A stretch of 7,808 nucleotides of DNA. Origin: Rhodospirillaceae bacterium (lineage in GTDB: Bacteria > Pseudomonadota > Alphaproteobacteria > Rhodospirillales > 2-02-FULL-58-16). The notes under the pieces are model-generated. The model saw nothing but the letters and a program-made list of their open reading frames with translations, searched no databases and was not told the origin of the DNA. Made by a program: the position numbers and the translations under genes. Shown here in pieces: positions 6,899 through 7,808 of the stretch; within the stretch, counting starts at the first letter, position 1, and each line of letters opens with the position of its first letter. The stretch lies in the NCBI GenBank assembly GCA_013349695.1, contig DUZD01000225.1:1-7808 (forward strand), read 5' to 3'.

Positions 6899-6960
6899 TT
6901 TTAACACAGAGAACACAGAGGAAGCAGATAAGGCACAGAGATCACAGAGAAACGTTAAAT
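6899..6960. repeat. CACAGAG tandem-pair element with TTTAAC/GTTAAA ends
   Basis: Four exact CACAGAG units start at 6905, 6914, 6934 and 6943, as two pairs with a 9-bp period; the second pair begins 29 bp after the first. The group is bounded by TTTAAC (6900-6905) and its inverted complement GTTAAA (6954-6959). I recall very similar CACAGAG-rich intergenic elements from many environmental bacterial genomes, which suggests a mobile or dispersed repeat. That link is from memory and unverified. No coding function is apparent. Confidence 0.55.
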
Positions 6961-6995
6961 TGGCTCTGGCCCCATTTCTCGATATGGGAATTTAA
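6958..6995. repeat. CTCTGGCCCCATTT-type dispersed repeat fragment
   Basis: Directly abutting the CACAGAG element is ctctggccccatttctcg, with a small CCCAT/ATGGG inverted repeat (6971-6975 and 6984-6988). The complement (AAATGGGGCCAGAG) is one base from a GGGGTCAGAG-type motif that I recall as a common dispersed intergenic repeat, in some genomes near REP-associated tyrosine transposases. No transposase is present in this window, so this could be a relic or a coincidental match. Confidence 0.3.
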
Positions 6996-7150
6996 ATGCG
7001 TATGGTGTCGCCCGACTGTGAAGTCCCAGAGCAAGGATGTCGTGTTCGTGCATCGTGCCGTCCTCCTACCTTCAAGCCGAAAGCTGGAGGATACGGATTT
7101 TGCTTCTTCAAATCCCCCCTTAATTCCTCTACGATTCCACTCGAAACGTC

Positions 7151-7180
7151 GAGGAACCATAAATGTAATAAATGGTTCTC
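7151..7180. repeat. Inverted repeat upstream of the membrane-protein gene
   Basis: GAG(G)AACCAT (7151-7160) is complementary to ATGGTTCTC (7172-7180), forming a 9-bp stem with one bulged G and an 11-nt AT-rich loop. It ends 20 bp before the ATG at 7201, ahead of the ribosome binding site. It could be an operator or a leader hairpin; with no T run it is not a terminator for upstream transcription. Confidence 0.35.
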
Positions 7181-7200
7181 GTCTAAATCGGAGAGGCCGG

Positions 7201-7599
7201 ATGCACGAAACGCGTGTTAACCATCTAAACATGATTCAAGGGACAATCAATCGATTGGCCAGTCAGGCGTCGTCCATGAAGGGTTTTGCTTTCACTGCGG
7301 TCGGCTTGATCACGGCAATCGCTTCCCAGGCAAAAGCGCCGAATCTTTATCTTCTTGCGATGGCGGTTGCCGTCCTTTTTATGCTGCTCGACGCCACATA
7401 TCTAACCCTTGAAAAAAGATACCGGGATTTGTTTAATGAGGTACGAAAAGGGGAAATAGAAACACCACCCGACTTCAACATGACCCCCCCGAAGACCCAT
7501 ACTTGGTTCTGGTATGGGCTACAAAGCTGGTCTGTTTGGCCAGCCTATATCAGCGTAATCCTCGTGCTGGTCATAATTTGGCGGTACCCTTTTCTCTAA
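7201..7599 (+). CDS. Small multi-spanning membrane protein of unknown function
   Basis: I cannot assign a function. The 132-residue protein has three probable membrane segments: about 28-42 (GFAFTAVGLITAIAS), 48-63 (NLYLLAMAVAVLFMLL) and 112-127. A polar loop (about 64-109) contains the patterned stretch DATYLTLEKRYRDLFNEVR (64-82), probably a charged helix leaving the second membrane segment. The N-terminus (MIQGTINRLAS at 11-21) looks amphipathic. The pattern MIQ..I.R...S...KG, then LDA.YL..E..[FY]R.L[FY]..VR, feels like a widespread family of 130-150-residue membrane proteins, but I recall no characterised member. The ATG at 7201 is chosen for GGAG at 7190-7193, 7 nt upstream; the in-frame ATG at 7231 has no such site. 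Base composition is more AT-rich than the metF-metH operon, with codons such as cta, ata and aat. Together with the repeats to its left, this suggests horizontal acquisition. Confidence 0.75.
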   Translation: MHETRVNHLNMIQGTINRLASQASSMKGFAFTAVGLITAIASQAKAPNLYLLAMAVAVLFMLLDATYLTLEKRYRDLFNEVRKGEIETPPDFNMTPPKTHTWFWYGLQSWSVWPAYISVILVLVIIWRYPFL

Positions 7600-7693
7600 T
7601 ATTTCCAGCAATTATTATAAAGTAAAACTGACAGCAGAACATGAAACATCTCTCAATTATAAAACTTATTGTCTCCATAATAGGGAATAGGTC
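7600..7693. other. AT-rich spacer between the membrane-protein gene and a downstream gene
   Basis: This spacer has no clear terminator hairpin. A TATAAA at 7658-7663 could be a -10 element for the gene starting at 7694, but no -35 with normal spacing accompanies it (CTGACA at 7628-7633 is too far away). A 29-codon frame opens at ATG 7641 with a poor ribosome binding site and is not called. The two genes could equally be co-transcribed. Confidence 0.4.
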
Positions 7694-7808
7694 GTGTCCG
7701 ATAGTTGGTGGAAATTTGTTTTCGGCGTAGCTCCCGATCCCGATAGTCACTCAATCATGCGGCGAGGTCAAGCGGCTGCTCGACAGGGGCTTGGTCCAGC
7801 GTTTGCCA
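7694..7808 (+). CDS. 5' end of an unrecognised gene, cut by the window edge
   Basis: An open frame of 38 complete codons starts at GTG 7694 and runs off the right edge. The predicted N-terminus reads (M)SDSWWKFVFGVAPDPDSH, then SIMRRGQAAARQGLGPAFA, soluble-looking and without a signal peptide. Support for the start is AGGGA at 7682-7686 with a 7-nt gap, continuous opening to the edge, and codon use that returns to the GC-rich style of the region. I recognise no domain in this fragment. It follows the membrane-protein gene on the same strand with a 94-bp gap, so the two could form one transcription unit. A chance open frame of this length is possible, so confidence is moderate. Confidence 0.5.
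   Translation, partial: MSDSWWKFVFGVAPDPDSHSIMRRGQAAARQGLGPAFA

Larger units (their letters stand above)
6754..7200. other. Gene-free accessory spacer with dispersed repeats
   Basis: This stretch between the operon promoter and the membrane-protein gene contains no reading frame I can support. Long open frames cross it on both strands but lack ribosome binding sites and recognisable protein patterns. It contains a GC-rich hairpin, a CACAGAG element, a CTCTGGCCCC-type element and an inverted repeat just upstream of the next gene, each listed separately. The segment from about 6990 to 7140 shows nothing further that I recognise. Confidence 0.6.

Noticed and set aside
6340..7200. Upstream extension of the membrane-protein frame to 6340
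   Set aside because: The extension crosses the antisense of the regulator gene and then repeat-filled spacer, with no protein-like pattern. A ribosome binding site supports the start at 7201.
6942..7232. Minus-strand 96-codon open frame over the repeat region
   Set aside because: It is built largely from dispersed-repeat sequence, lacks a ribosome binding site, and overlaps the supported gene start at 7201.
7641..7730. 29-codon frame starting at ATG 7641
   Set aside because: It has a poor ribosome binding site and AT-rich composition, and it overlaps a better-supported GTG-started frame at 7694.

Overview
The window looks like a chromosomal segment of an alphaproteobacterium, plausibly a Rhodospirillales-type organism. 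This rests on the GC-rich, strongly codon-biased genes, the 143-residue two-CBS-domain protein type, and the cluster of an ArsR/methyltransferase fusion regulator with metF and metH. The taxonomic call is inference from gene content; there is no rRNA or other marker here.

Layout, left to right. Positions 1-227 hold no gene, only two short inverted repeats, one of which resembles a terminator for a gene off the left edge. A secreted FKBP-type prolyl isomerase (228-608, minus) is divergent from a CBS-domain gene (818-1250, plus) that a single extra base near 1073 breaks between its two CBS domains. From 6680 down to 1299 on the minus strand lies one operon of three tightly packed genes. The first is an ArsR-type DNA-binding domain fused to a class I SAM-dependent methyltransferase domain. 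The second is metF (methylenetetrahydrofolate reductase, TTG start, 4 nt after the regulator). The third is metH (full-length cobalamin-dependent methionine synthase, overlapping metF as TGATG). Together MetF and MetH make 5-methyl-THF and use it to remethylate homocysteine. The leading regulator has a fold that could sense SAM or SAH and so close a feedback loop. A plausible sigma70 promoter and a perfect 5-3-5 palindrome sit just upstream of it, leaving too little leader for a SAM or cobalamin riboswitch.

The right flank (about 6760-7808) has a different character. It is more AT-rich and contains a patchwork of dispersed intergenic repeats: a REP-like GC hairpin, a CACAGAG tandem-pair element, and a CTCTGGCCCCATTT-type element. 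These are followed by a gene for a small unrecognised membrane protein (7201-7599) and the beginning of another gene (from GTG 7694) running off the right edge. This flank looks like accessory DNA next to a conserved metabolic operon.

Most points of interest are the one-component regulator/methyltransferase at the head of metF-metH with its candidate operator, the frameshifted CBS gene, and the uncharacterised membrane protein with its truncated neighbour. No CRISPR array, tRNA, rRNA or intact transposase was seen.
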